This document shows positions 32,650 to 42,753 of a stretch of DNA of 64,000 nt, piece after piece. Both the position numbers and the translations under genes were made by a program. Position 1 is the stretch's first letter. Each line of letters begins with the position of its first letter. The notes beneath the pieces are model-generated. The model searched no databases and was not told the origin of the DNA. It was given only the letters and a program-made list of their open reading frames with translations. Source of the stretch: Semisulcospira habei (taxonomy: Eukaryota; Mollusca; Gastropoda; Semisulcospiridae); contig BTPG01000005.1 of assembly GCA_036245525.1 (NCBI GenBank), forward strand, positions 122,466,578 through 122,530,577, given 5' to 3'.

Positions 32650-32740
32650 TTAACCCTTTTCGTGTCAGTAGCGGTTTCAATCGCGATGATTCCTGTAGTA
32701 ATCATCGGTACGAAAACTGCTACCGACACGCAAAGGGTAA
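32650..32740. mobile_element. Family A MITE
   Basis: TTAACCCTTTTCGTGTCAGT and CCGACACGCAAAGGGTAA. The right end is mutated from TTAA to GTAA. Confidence 0.82.
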
Positions 32741-32831
32741 ACAAAAAAATGTTGAGGTCTTAAACGTATTTTGTCCATCACGAGGGGGATTTCAAAGACT
32801 GGGCACGAATAATGTCTGAACGGCAAAATTT

Positions 32832-32905
32832 GACCCCAGTTAGGTACAAACCCCCGACCTTTCGGACGAGAGTTGAACGTTCTACCACCTGAGCTACCCG
32901 CCTTC
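32832..32905 (-). repeat. tRNA-derived SINE head
   Basis: On the minus strand GGCGGGTAGCTCAGGTGGTA is a good box A region. CTCTCGT could be an anticodon loop (CTC), and GGTCGGGGGTTTGTACC approximates box B. The 3' T-arm pairing is broken, so this is a SINE head or tRNA pseudogene and not a working tRNA. Confidence 0.55.
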
Positions 32906-33016
32906 TTCCCCTGAGTGATTCAACCATAAATTTCTACAATGCATATATATATACTATTTATGTACGAGTATAGTTGACACTAACCTCAAGTGCGCTCACG
33001 ACAAAGCGTTTTTTAG

Positions 33017-33074
33017 GTGGGGGTGGGGGGGGGGGGGGGGGGGGGGGGGGAGGGGGTAGGGGGGGGGGGGAGGA
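33017..33074. repeat. Poly-G tract
   Basis: More than 40 G with rare T or A, a strong G-quadruplex candidate on the plus strand. Confidence 0.93.
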
Positions 33075-33341
33075 ACCCCACAAACTTCCGTGTAGGCTTC
33101 CCTTTCACTAACTTACACAGCAATAACAATCAATAAATTTTACGAGCAGTTTTACATTCGGCCTTTGAGATATTACTGACAGTTTATGGCGGCTGTAATA
33201 AGCATTGTTGAATTTTTTCAAACCTTGGCTGTATAGATATTAAAATTATGACAACGACTTGCCACGAGTACCGTGAACTGAGAACAAGATTCTCAGGCGG
33301 GGGTATAATTTATTTTCGTATTCACTTGTACCTTGTTAAAA

Positions 33342-33404
33342 TTAACTCCGTGACTGCTACTTACTGACGATACCGTTCGGAGGAATAAGCGCGTATAGCG
33401 TTAA
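33342..33404. mobile_element. Family D left portion
   Basis: TTAACTCCGTGACTGCTACT then TGACGATACCGTTCGG. It stops at the TTAA (33401-33404) that starts the next D element. Confidence 0.65.
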
Positions 33405-33496
33405 CCCCGCCTTGACTGCTACTGACGATACCGCTGGACGGAAGAGACGCGTCATTACCGCCGAACCGTGTCGTTAGTAGCAGTCAACGGGGTTAA
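33401..33496. mobile_element. Full-length family D MITE
   Basis: TTAACCCCGCCTTGACTGCT and AGCAGTCAACGGGGTTAA bound a 96-bp element. The arms are less perfect than in A or C. Confidence 0.8.
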
Positions 33497-33502
33497 GCTA
33501 AG

Positions 33503-33716
33503 TTAACTCATTCTACCCCAGACACACCACAGGAAGATAAGGATCGACCATGATAGTTCAAGGGTGATGCCAGAATAGCTTGGCGCCTATGGGCGCCAAG
33601 CTATTCTGGCATCACCCTTGAACTATCATGGTCGATCTGTGTTCTGCACTGCAATGCAGTCTTCAGAGGACAACGGCAACATTTAAGGATTTCGGTGATG
33701 GGGTAGAATGAGTTAA
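33503..33716. mobile_element. Full-length family C MITE
   Basis: TTAACTCATTCTACCCCAGA and GGGGTAGAATGAGTTAA bound 214 bp. The core has GGGTGATGCCAGAATAGC and matching GGCATCACCC. It is nearly identical to 42540-42753. Confidence 0.92.
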
Positions 33717-33836
33717 CTCTTTCTGTTGTACAGCCAGCTGCGGTGGATTAGTCGATAATGATATCTCAAGAATAGTGCCTAGCGTGGCTCGTCTGAGCCT
33801 TTGGAACGCACAGAAACGACATCTATTGGCCGGATG

Positions 33837-33940
33837 GACCAGGGGTCAGTTGCAAGAATGAGCTTACTCCTGCGCCAGCCACTAAGCAAGGTGCTCCGCT
33901 AAATAGCGGATTAAGCTCGCTCGTGCAACTGGCTCCTGGA
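33837..33940. mobile_element. Family H palindromic element
   Basis: GACCAGGGGTCAGTTGCAAG and GTGCAACTGGCTCCTGG are the ends, and GCTCCGCTAAATAGCGGA is the centre. Confidence 0.7.
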
Positions 33941-33944
33941 CTCA

Positions 33945-34330
33945 GTTTAGGTCAGCGTTGCGTGCCAATCAGCTTTAGGCAAGTACACCAATGTCGACAT
34001 GCTCTAACGCCAGATCGAAGTTACGAGGTTACGCCAAAGCTACCCTCTTGGTGTGAGCGTCGTTTTGGCGTACCACGCGGTACACTGTTGTGGTTGCCGA
34101 CCACGTCATAATATCAACACACGCACGCATGAGCTTTTTATTATAAGCAGCTATAATAAACGCTGACGACCGCCTAAGTATTATCGCATTGTTGGAATAT
34201 TTCAAACCACTACACACGTGTGTTCTGCGCGTAATTTCGGTCCAATTTTTATTGTTGTGCACCTTTGAAAAAAAAAAGTCAAGTCAAGCGGCAAAGTCGA
34301 GCAGGAGAGTGAGCCAAGTCCAAGACTTCC
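33945..34330. other. No recognised feature
   Basis: Unique sequence without a supported gene. Confidence 0.4.
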
Positions 34331-34333
34331 GTC

Positions 34334-34401
34334 TGCATGTGACATAGATTCTCAAGAGCCCCTGCAGCCTGCAGGGGCACATGAGAATCTGTGTCTCTTG
34401 C
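34334..34401. mobile_element. Family B palindrome core
   Basis: GCATGTGACATAGATTCTCA and its partner, centre CCCCTGCAGCCTGCAGGGG. Confidence 0.75.
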
Positions 34402-34732
34402 TGGCCGGTTGTGCCTCAAGTCTAGCATGTCGAGGCATTAAGGGGGAACTGAGCCTTTTCGAGTGATATTTGATCTGCTTGTGTGTTGGTTAGTAATGTC
34501 CTTTGGGGTGGTGGAATCCTCAGTTGTATACCCAGCGACCTCCTCGGACGAAGCCGGTAGAGATGTCAGTTATATTTGACCCGGTCAACAGACTGAAATC
34601 CACGACTCTCAGTTCTTGGCCCAGCGAAAAGTATGGCCTTACGAGGCTAAGCAGAGACGCAACTTTGTTGAGTTCGCGTCCTTTTTTTTCGAGTCCGCCA
34701 AGATCCTCGTCAGTCTTTGGCCAGCGAGAGGC

Positions 34733-34787
34733 CAGCACGAGCCCCCTGCAGGCGATAGAGGCTCATGAGGATCCATTGACGCTTGCA
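34733..34787. mobile_element. Family B core, eroded
   Basis: GAGCCCCCTGCAGGCGATAG, AGGCTCATGAGGATCCATTG and CGCTTGCAGA mark the centre and right arm. Confidence 0.5.
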
Positions 34788-34978
34788 GACGGAAAGACGT
34801 TGGCTGTAGGACTTGAAAGGGGCAATAAATGCTTGGAGTGCCTACAGCTCTAAAACGAGTTAGAGTTGATTACGTGCGATTAGGCCGCCACGCTACAGCT
34901 TGTGTCACTGGCTTCTTTCTCACATCGCAGATCACAGTAACCCGTTCAGTGCCGAGAAAACGTCAACACCAGCCAGCT

Positions 34979-35044
34979 GCAAGAGGTATAGATCCTCATG
35001 AGGCCCCGCAGTTGCGGGGCCTCCTGAAGATCTATGCCTCTTGC
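34979..35044. mobile_element. Family B palindrome core
   Basis: GCAAGAGGTATAGATCCTCA and complement, centre GGCCCCGCAGTTGCGGGGCC. A degraded left flank begins at 34938 (TAACCCGTTCAGTGCCGAG). Confidence 0.8.
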
Positions 35045-35138
35045 TGACACCACTGTGAACCAATGTTCCTGGGACATCTAGGTGTGTTGGTCTCAACGAA
35101 GATTGCAGAAACGTAGTCTGTGTTAGCTGACACTGATC

Positions 35139-35215
35139 GGGCCCGACACACTAAAGAAAGATGTGGATCGACCATGGTAGTCCAAGGGTGGTGCCAGGAG
35201 AGCTTGACACCAGCA
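35139..35215. mobile_element. Family C left half
   Basis: CCCGACACACTAAAGAAAGA, then GACCATGGTAGTCCAAGGG and GTGCCAGGAGAGCTTG. It ends near the centre, and no right arm is present. Confidence 0.68.
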
Positions 35216-35219
35216 GGAG

Positions 35220-36110
35220 GCATATTCTCACGCGCCACTTGTGAACAGGTAGAGTATGCTGCAAGACCCGCATCTTGTCTGGACGGGGGAGGACGGATGG
35301 GTCTGGCTTGTCAGTGTGATGCCAAAAGACGGTAATTTATATCTATCTATCTATCTTAACCCGTAGTCTTGCCGACCGTTGGGGCACCACTGGTGACTTG
35401 GCAACCAGTTCCCTCCATTCCACTCTGTTCTCTGCCATTCTTAGTGTGTCGCTCAGCTTCAGTCCTGTCCACTCTGAGATATTGTCCGGCCCATCTTTTT
35501 CTCTGTCGTCTGTGAAAAGCCAGATGTTAATTATCATAAAATGAAAATTTCGCTTTTCACAAAAAAATAACTTGCTGTCTTTTTTGCATTCAGCATCACA
35601 GGGCAGAGGTGCTCTGATTTTTTATGTCCCAGTTTCTAACTTTCTTGTGCTCAGTAGCCTATATCTCTTGCAGAAGGATGATGTCTGGACTGTCTTCTGC
35701 TTGGTCTGCTTTTTTGTATGCCTTATTTGCTAACTTTCTACTGCTGACTAAGGATAGTAGTCTACATCTCTTGCAGATGGCTGGTGCCTGGTCTGTCTTC
35801 TGGTTTGGGGACTAGGTGGTCTTGTCTAGCCGTCTAGGTAACCTCATAAACACACCCTCATAACGTCGAGCAGCGTGCCCTTGCATGTCGGTGTTTCTTT
35901 TTTCTTCTGTTTTGGTCGTAAGTGGCGAGTGTAAACTAAACAGATACAACACACTTGTCAGGTACAAACTCTTGCGTGTCAGAGCTTCATTCTCCTATTT
36001 GGCGGCTCGGTAGGCAGGCTCGTCTGGCTATCGTGTGAAACAAACTCGTATGTTACGCCAATGCGCTTTGCGTTTCAATGTTTATTATTCCTGTGGAGAA
36101 TGGAGCGTGT
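35220..36110. other. MITE-poor unique stretch
   Basis: Only right-arm-like remnants (ATCTCTTGCAGAAGG near 35665, ATCTCTTGCAGATGG near 35766). No supported gene. Confidence 0.4.
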
Positions 36111-36114
36111 GCAG

Positions 36115-36168
36115 TTCTGTAATTTTGGAAAATTGCGGCCTGAGGCCGTAAGGTCCAAAATCACAGAA
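36115..36168. mobile_element. Family I hairpin
   Basis: TCTGTAATTTTGG and GGCCGTAAGGTCCAAAATCA, with the centre GCGGCCTGAGGCCG. Confidence 0.65.
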
Positions 36169-36300
36169 CAACAAATGTATCTGCAAGACGCTGTTTATTT
36201 ACAAAACTCTAGTCGGGTCACTTTGTAAATTCAGGTGTGACGGGTTATTATTTCATACAAATGTGTCCACGGGTTCGCTACCTTATAAACACACGTGCAG

Positions 36301-36475
36301 CAAATCGTCGTTATAACGAGATCGCTTATTACAAAAGTCGGATATAACAACTCTTGTTTAGAGGTCCCGACTACACTCTTTCCGTGTAAATGACTTCTCT
36401 TATAACACACTCTGGATATTACACCAAACAAAATTATATCCACTTGCGTAATGTTATATCCAAAGTGCAAGAAAA
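36301..36475. mobile_element. Family K copy
   Basis: CGTTATAACGAGATCGCTTA, AAAAGTCGGATATAACAAC and TTATATCCAAAGTGC follow the K order. Confidence 0.55.
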
Positions 36476-36515
36476 ACATAAACTCTGAATTTCTGGTTTT
36501 CTGTTGAGGTATTTG

Positions 36516-36641
36516 CACTACCCTCGTATGTTACAATCTTTTTGTATGTCGATGTTTTCTTATGGTGTGGGGACGTTAGCTACCAAAGTCCCCACATAAA
36601 AACACAAGCATACAAAAAGTATGTAACTTACGAGTGCAGTG
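36516..36641. mobile_element. Long imperfect hairpin, no family seen
   Basis: GCACTACCCTCGTATGTTAC faces GTAACTTACGAGTGCAGTG. TTTTTGTATG and CATACAAAAA, then GTGGGGAC and GTCCCCAC, pair inward. Confidence 0.65.
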
Positions 36642-36942
36642 GCATTACAAGATAGATGGTGCTAAGATGACGATGATAGCTCATTAATAAATCGCCGTGC
36701 TGATTATGTATAACTACCTGTTAACTTTCACGATCCATCTTTTCTGGCCGCATGGCGCGAGAACCGAAACAGTGAGTTTATTGATATGATTTTCAAGAGG
36801 ACAATTTGTAGATTACTTTTTTGCGTTGCGTTTCTTTTGTAGTGTTTTGTGTTCCAGTGTACGGATTACGAAGGGTTTGCGGACAGAAACGTGCACACAA
36901 CTATATTGATCGTTGCATACTTTAAATAACTAAAGGACATCT

Positions 36943-37009
36943 GCAAGAGGCATAGGTTCTCATGAGTCCCTGCAGCCGCAGGGACTCATGTTAATCTATG
37001 CCTCTTGCT
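36943..37009. mobile_element. Family B palindrome core
   Basis: GCAAGAGGCATAGGTTCTCA and partner, centre GTCCCTGCAGCCGCAGGGAC. Confidence 0.8.
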
Positions 37010-37636
37010 GGCAGCTAGGATCGACCATATTTAATTTTTACCTGTGCCTTGTTCGGGCCAGGTCAAGGATACACGCCTACTCTTATTTTTCTTCAAATAC
37101 AGCACCGATGCACCGATGTGATTTGTAAGAACAGTATAAATTTAGAACTTAATATCCGGATAGCCGGGATGCTGAATACGAAGATGGAGCTGAGGCGGTC
37201 AATAATTACTTTCACAGTAATCGTGTTAAGTCGGCGAGTTTTTAATATCCGCTTATTCCAGCTAATTGATTACTCTGCGAGCCATCCATGAATCTGGTCC
37301 TTTGCTTCGTGAATCATTCAGCCACCCGGCCAGTCAGTCAGACTGCTAGTCAGCCATCAGTCAATGTGTTAGTCTATAGTCAACCAGCAAGCCAGTCTTG
37401 ATTTGTCGTCTGTTTATTCCTTCAAATAAATCGTTACCCCCAAGAGGTTGCGAGACGTCAAAATTTGACGTCACACGCAATGCATGTGACGTCAGTTATC
37501 ACGTATCAACGACACGTCATAAATTAAGTCACACTTATAGAAAATTACTGCATATGACGTAAGATTATTATCTCAGAAGCGTGCGTCTAACACAGTGCCT
37601 ACTGAAGGCCGCCAGGCCAGTGGGTTGATTATTCAC
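37010..37636. other. Unique stretch with CAGTCAGT words
   Basis: CAGT/CAGC repeats near 37320-37400. The palindrome GACGTCAAAATTTGACGTC lies near 37453. No supported gene. Confidence 0.4.
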
Positions 37637-37728
37637 TTAACCGGTTGCGTGTCGGTAGCGGTTTTAGTCGCGATGATTCCTACACGAATCATCTCGACTA
37701 AAACCATTACCGAAACGCAAAGGGTTAC
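37637..37728. mobile_element. Family A MITE
   Basis: TTAACCGGTTGCGTGTCGGT and CGAAACGCAAAGGGTTAC. The right TTAA is mutated, and the arms carry a few unmatched substitutions, so this is an older copy. Confidence 0.82.
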
Positions 37729-37799
37729 GCTTGGTTACATCAAAGCTCCTAAATCTGTCTGCTAGCAGTCGTTTAGTTGATCAGCTACTTTTGCGTTGC

Positions 37800-37885
37800 A
37801 TGCGTCAGTCAAAGTTCAGGCCAGTCAGTCAACCAGCTGGCCAGTCGACCACAGCCAACCAGTCAGTCAGTCAGTCCATCCGATC
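37800..37885. repeat. CAGTCAGT-type repeats
   Basis: AGTCAGTCA and AGCCA words in irregular order. Confidence 0.6.
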
Positions 37886-38167
37886 CATCAGATGGTTAGC
37901 CAACAAACAACAAGTTTGTTTGTCTGTCGGTTGCTTGGCTACCAAACGCTTTGACGACGTGACAGACGGACATAAAGCCCAATCAGATCAATCAATAAAT
38001 ATGATTTTAATGGCCACGTTTGCGGGTTGCGTTTTAATATTCACCCTCTCGGTCACACTTTTTTTTTTTAATGTCCTGCCGCTTAGAGGCAGACATGACT
38101 TGTGACGTCCGATTCAGTAATAAATCTGGGTGGTAATGTTCCTTCCTTCATCTACCACCCTCCTTCT

Positions 38168-38231
38168 GCGAGAGGCATAGATTCTCATGAGCCCGTGCAA
38201 CGCACGGGCTCATGAGAATCTGTGCCTCTTG
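38168..38231. mobile_element. Family B core with variant centre
   Basis: Centre GAGCCCGTGCAACGCACGGGCTC replaces the usual CCCCCGC/GCGGGGG while staying fully paired. Confidence 0.82.
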
Positions 38232-38234
38232 ATG

Positions 38235-38703
<469 letters not shown>

Positions 38704-38742
38704 AATGACAATGATTCTTTATTTTACAACGGTGAAAGTTTT

Positions 38743-39252
38743 ACTTACTTACGCCTGTCACCCCTACCCGGGTATAGGCCGTCGACGAGAGACCTCCAGC
38801 AACTCCTGTCCTGTGCTTCTCCTTCGATTCTACTCCAGGTGGTTCCCAGTCTCTTGATGTCTGCTTGGAGGTCTCGACGCCAGGAGTTTCTCGGCCTACC
38901 TCTTTTCCTCTTTCCCTGGGGGTTCCATGACAATGCCTGCCTAGTGATACTGGAAGCTGGCTTTCTCAGACTGTGACCGATCCATCCCCATCTTCTTCGC
39001 CCAATTTCATTCTCTGCTGTTATCTGCTCTGTTCTCTCCCAGAGTCTGACGTTGCTGATCTTCTCTGGCCAGTGGATTTTCAAAATTCTTCTAAGGCAAC
39101 TGTTCATGAAGGTCTGTACTCTGTTGACTGTGGTTTTTGTCAATCTCCAAGTCTCTGCTCCATATAGGAGAACTGCTTTTACATTGGAGTTGAAAATCCG
39201 GACTTTGGTGTGTTGTGACAGCTCTCTGGAACTCCACACTTTTTTCAACTGG
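38743..39252 (-). mobile_element. RTE-like LINE 3' fragment with 12-bp TSD
   Basis: On the minus strand the frame reads VWSSRELSQHTKVRIFNSNV, KAVLLYGAETWR, FMNSCLRRILKIHW, then RRWGWIGHSLRKP and a C-terminal GKRKRGRPRNSWRRDL. These are typical of the C-terminal region of RTE-type reverse transcriptase proteins. The element ends in a short GTAAGTAAGT tail. GGTGAAAGTTTT occurs at both borders (38731-38742 and 39253-39264), a clear target-site duplication. It is 5'-truncated, so the polymerase core is absent. Confidence 0.9.
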
Positions 39253-39489
39253 GGTGAAAGTTTTGGTGAAACCATTTTTCGAACTTGCCGTTGCTAATCT
39301 ACTTTACATATAATGCACAAATCACAAAAATATCTTTAAGTTGAGAAAAACAAAATATAAAACGAACAATAAGTTGAAATATAAAGTTAAAAAAAAAAAG
39401 AAATCATTGAAGAAGTGGAAATAAGCATACAAAAATCTGACACATACACACAGTTGTAAAGGTGTACATATCCATACATACATTCATAG

Positions 39490-39502
39490 ACACAAACACA
39501 AA

Positions 39503-39573
<71 letters not shown>

Positions 39574-39618
39574 ACACACATACACACACACAAACACACA
39601 CACACACACACACACACA
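39490..39618. repeat. (CA)n/(CG)n microsatellite
   Basis: CA units with an uninterrupted CG run near 39519-39539, a left-handed DNA candidate. It sits in the LINE 3' UTR. Confidence 0.95.
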
Positions 39619-40441
39619 ATACGTGCAGCATTAGCATCTTGTATTAACTGAAGATATAACTGAATTGAAGAGTTAGAAAGGGGAAAATCGTACACTGCAA
39701 GTGCAGGTTGCTGTGAAAATCTTACGATGATGAGGTGAGGTACTTGAAGAGACCGGTTTTAAAAGACGAAAGCCGCGTTGTTGATGTTGTAACATTTTTG
39801 GGCAAGGTGTTCCACATGCTAGCACCCGAGAACGCTAAACTTGTCTTATAGAGATCGATTCTAGGTCGTGGCACAGTAATGGACTGCCTTGATCTGGAGT
39901 ATGTTGATGTCGGGAGGGAAAACATTTTTTTTTTTAATATACTCGGGGAGTCTGTTATTCAATACTTTGAACATCGTTATTCCCTTATTGTATAATAAAT
40001 GGTTTTTCAAGGGACGAACTTCTAATGTTTTCAGTTTATTATCCGTTGTTGAGTTAGGGTCTGAAAGGATAAGCTTCGCGGCTCTACGATGAAGAGAGTT
40101 CAGCCTCTTTAACTGGACCTCGCTTGCGCCATCCCACACCGTAGAAGTATAATCTAATGTGACCTGATGTGGGCATTGAAGAACAGTTTTCGTGTTTCTA
40201 CATTAGCTATATGTTTTAACTTGGATAAAATAAACAGTTTCTTTGCTATTGTTTTACATATATTACTAAGATGGCATTGCCATTTAAACTGGTTATCTAA
40301 AGTAACACCGAGAAGACGATGTTCCGTTACCTGGCTGATAGATTTGCCTTGAAGGGACAAGCTGAGTGAGAGAGAGCCGAGCTGGTGCTTTTGGCGGGTA
40401 CTTACAACCATACATTCAGTCTTTGCAAGGTTTAAGATCAT

Positions 40442-40548
<107 letters not shown>

Positions 40549-40678
40549 AATCTGACACGGCAGTGAACTGTCCAAAATTTGTCGTGCATTTTATTTCTAG
40601 GCATGGGGTGATCTTTGTGTAACTGGTCACCTCTTAACACCAGTAGTAGTTGTTATTTTCTGCTACCCGTGACTCGTG

Positions 40679-40728
40679 TTAATCCTTTAGCTGTCGGTAG
40701 CACTTGAGTTAGACAGCCAAATGGTTAA
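40679..40728. mobile_element. Internally deleted family A MITE
   Basis: TTAATCCTTTAGCTGTCGGT and AGACAGCCAAATGGTTAA enclose only 50 bp. GGTCACCTCTTAA at 40625 and TTAAGAGGTGACC at 40725 form a second inverted pair around it. Confidence 0.68.
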
Positions 40729-40834
40729 GAGGTGACCAATATGCAACGATCATCTCATGCCCGTGAATTGAACAGAATTTAGCTTGTAATCGGCCAAACA
40801 CCAATCTATCTTCTGTCTGTGAGAGGCGAGAGAA

Positions 40835-40905
40835 AGATCGATGATGATAGTTCAAGGCGCCAAGCTATTCTGGCACCACTCTTGAATTATCATGGTCGTT
40901 CCGTT
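40835..40905. mobile_element. Family C with left arm deleted
   Basis: GATGATAGTTCAAGG runs straight into GCGCCAAGCTATTCTGGCAC and onward to TTATCATGGTCG. Confidence 0.7.
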
Positions 40906-40962
40906 TTCTGAGCTTTTTCGTTCTAACAAAACAGATAGGTGAAGCTAGCGCTGGTAGAATAG

Positions 40963-41076
40963 TACACATACCAAGGGGAATTACTTCGCGCTGGACAGAC
41001 AAACGGTTAGATCCCCATGGCAGGGGATCTAACCGCTTGTCTGTCCAGCGCAAAGTAATTCCCCTTGGTATGTGTA
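40963..41076. mobile_element. Long TA-flanked hairpin, single copy here
   Basis: 54-base arms (40963-41016 and 41023-41076) starting TACACATACCAAGGGGAATT pair with two mismatches across the loop ATGGCA. The TA ends would fit a Tc/mariner-type duplication. No other copy was noticed in the window. Confidence 0.8.
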
Positions 41077-41079
41077 GCT

Positions 41080-41535
41080 GTTTCGTAATCTTCACACCAC
41101 AAACCTCAGTTTGGGATTTTCGATCTTAGGGCACAAGGTATAAAAGCGACACCCCATCTGCACGAACGACACGAAAGAGAGCACGAACGCGTCTGTCACT
41201 CTTGTCAACACGTGTACGTGTATAACTAAATAATATATAATTATTACCAAAAAGTCACACTGCTTTTGAAGACACTTTCGCTCCAGTGTTTTGAAACGAT
41301 ACACTACCGCACCTGTGAGTCTCATTAAACTGTTTGTACATAACGGGTTTTAGATTGCTTCGCGGTGACGCAATACCTGTTACCGGCCTGAAGGTACTTC
41401 AGGTAAAACTGGACACAGTTTTGTCGGTCGTTATAATCTTTTATCGCCCGTTAACACCTATCAATATCACGCGCTGCAGGCTGGGTCACGCTGTTCATTA
41501 TCTCTTCCACTTCCAAGCCAACCACTAAGGGGACG
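41080..41535. other. No recognised feature
   Basis: Unique sequence with no supported gene. Confidence 0.4.
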
Positions 41536-41536
41536 A

Positions 41537-41632
41537 ATCGACTGTGTTGCCTCAAGGATTTTGCCGGAGTTGCTTGGCGCCTGTCAAGGCGCTAAGCCAA
41601 TCCGGCACAAACTTCGAGGCATCACGGTCGAT
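41537..41632. mobile_element. Divergent family C palindrome
   Basis: ATCGACTGTGTTGCCTCAAG faces CGAGGCATCACGGTCGAT. TTGCCGGAGTTGCTTGGCGC faces GCGCTAAGCCAATCCGGCA. The centre and ends follow family C, but the arm sequence is different and paired. Confidence 0.7.
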
Positions 41633-41957
41633 ATTTATGCCTCTTGAGCCTATCAGACGAGGCTGAAACAGAGTGTTTTCGATGTGGACGCGAAATGTTT
41701 ATCTAGACACAATAGTTACCACTGTATTGGGGGTTGCGACAAGAGCTGCCACGTGTTTTGTCAGAACACTAGGCGCATACAGCCCTCAGACAAAAAATGA
41801 AATCCAGACAACAGCCAAAAAAGGGCACTGCCAAGCACGCACAATGCGTAGAACAAATCCCAACAAAGAAGAAAAAAAAAACACACAAGAAAACAACAAC
41901 AAAAAAAAACAACAACAAACAAACAAAAAAAACCCCACACATTTAGAAAAGACAAAT

Positions 41958-42062
41958 ATACTGACAAGCAAAAGAAATGCGGCATTTTATGGAATCATCG
42001 GAAGCACTACAGTGTTTTCGATGATTCCAAAAATGTCGCATTTCATTGGCTCGTCAGTATAC
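41958..42062. mobile_element. Family J mariner-like MITE
   Basis: TATACTGACAAGCAAAAGAA and TTCATTGGCTCGTCAGTATA are the ends. GGAATCATCG and CGATGATTCC pair near the centre. 105 bp including TA. Confidence 0.78.
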
Positions 42063-42064
42063 AA

Positions 42065-42354
42065 CCACAACTGTTTTGTACTTGTACTTTCTGAGCGTGT
42101 TTCTTTCTTCGTTGGGGATTTTCTTCGGTGTTAGACAGACATCATGTGAAGCTCTTATGTAACCGAATGTTACAATCGACGTGCACCTGGTTAAAATCGA
42201 CGTCCACTGCTCCGCATTATGTTTAATGAAGGAGTGACAGTCAACCAGACAAAAGCGCTCGTCGGTGAATCGGTTGGGAACGGCCATACTTCTCAGGAGG
42301 TATGACCTCTCTCAAACGATTCACCGCCCAGAGATTGCAGTCGATATTTAATAA
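42065..42354. other. No recognised feature
   Basis: Unique sequence. Confidence 0.35.
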
Positions 42355-42440
42355 ATCCCCCCCCACCCCCCCACCCCCCCCCACCCCCCACCCCCTCAAA
42401 AAAAATCATAACAAAAATAAAATAAAATAATAAAAAAAGC
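42355..42440. repeat. C-rich then A-rich tract
   Basis: CCCCCCACCCC-type block followed by AAAATAAAATAA words. Confidence 0.85.
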
Positions 42441-42539
42441 ATTGAAAAAAAGGTAGTGATAATTGCGACTTGGACAAGAGATAAACATCAGATATTGAAT
42501 CAAAGACTGAATCACTTTGCGCTGGTTCCGACCACTCCC

Positions 42540-42753
42540 TTAGCTCATTCTACCCCAGACACACCACAGCAAGATAAGGATCGACCATGATAGTTCAAGG
42601 GTGATGCCAGAATAGCTTGGCGCCTATGGGCGCCAAGCTATTCTGGCATCACCCTTGAACTATCATGGTCGATCTGTGTCCTGCACTGCAGTGCAGTCTT
42701 CAGAGGACAACGGCAAAATTTTGGGATTTCGGTGTTGGGGTAGAATGAGTTAG
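42540..42753. mobile_element. Full-length family C MITE with TTAG duplication
   Basis: TTAG at 42540-42543 and TTAG at 42750-42753 flank CTCATTCTACCCC...GGGGTAGAATGAG. By eye it differs from 33503-33716 at about seven of 206 internal bases. The same 4-bp change on both sides argues that the tetranucleotide is duplicated target rather than part of the element. Confidence 0.92.

Noticed and set aside
32832..32905. Functional tRNA gene
   Set aside because: The T-arm does not close and the anticodon stem has mismatches. It is better read as a SINE head.
38973..39297. Plus-strand frames opposite the RTE-like fragment
   Set aside because: They are antisense shadows of the reverse transcriptase coding on the minus strand.
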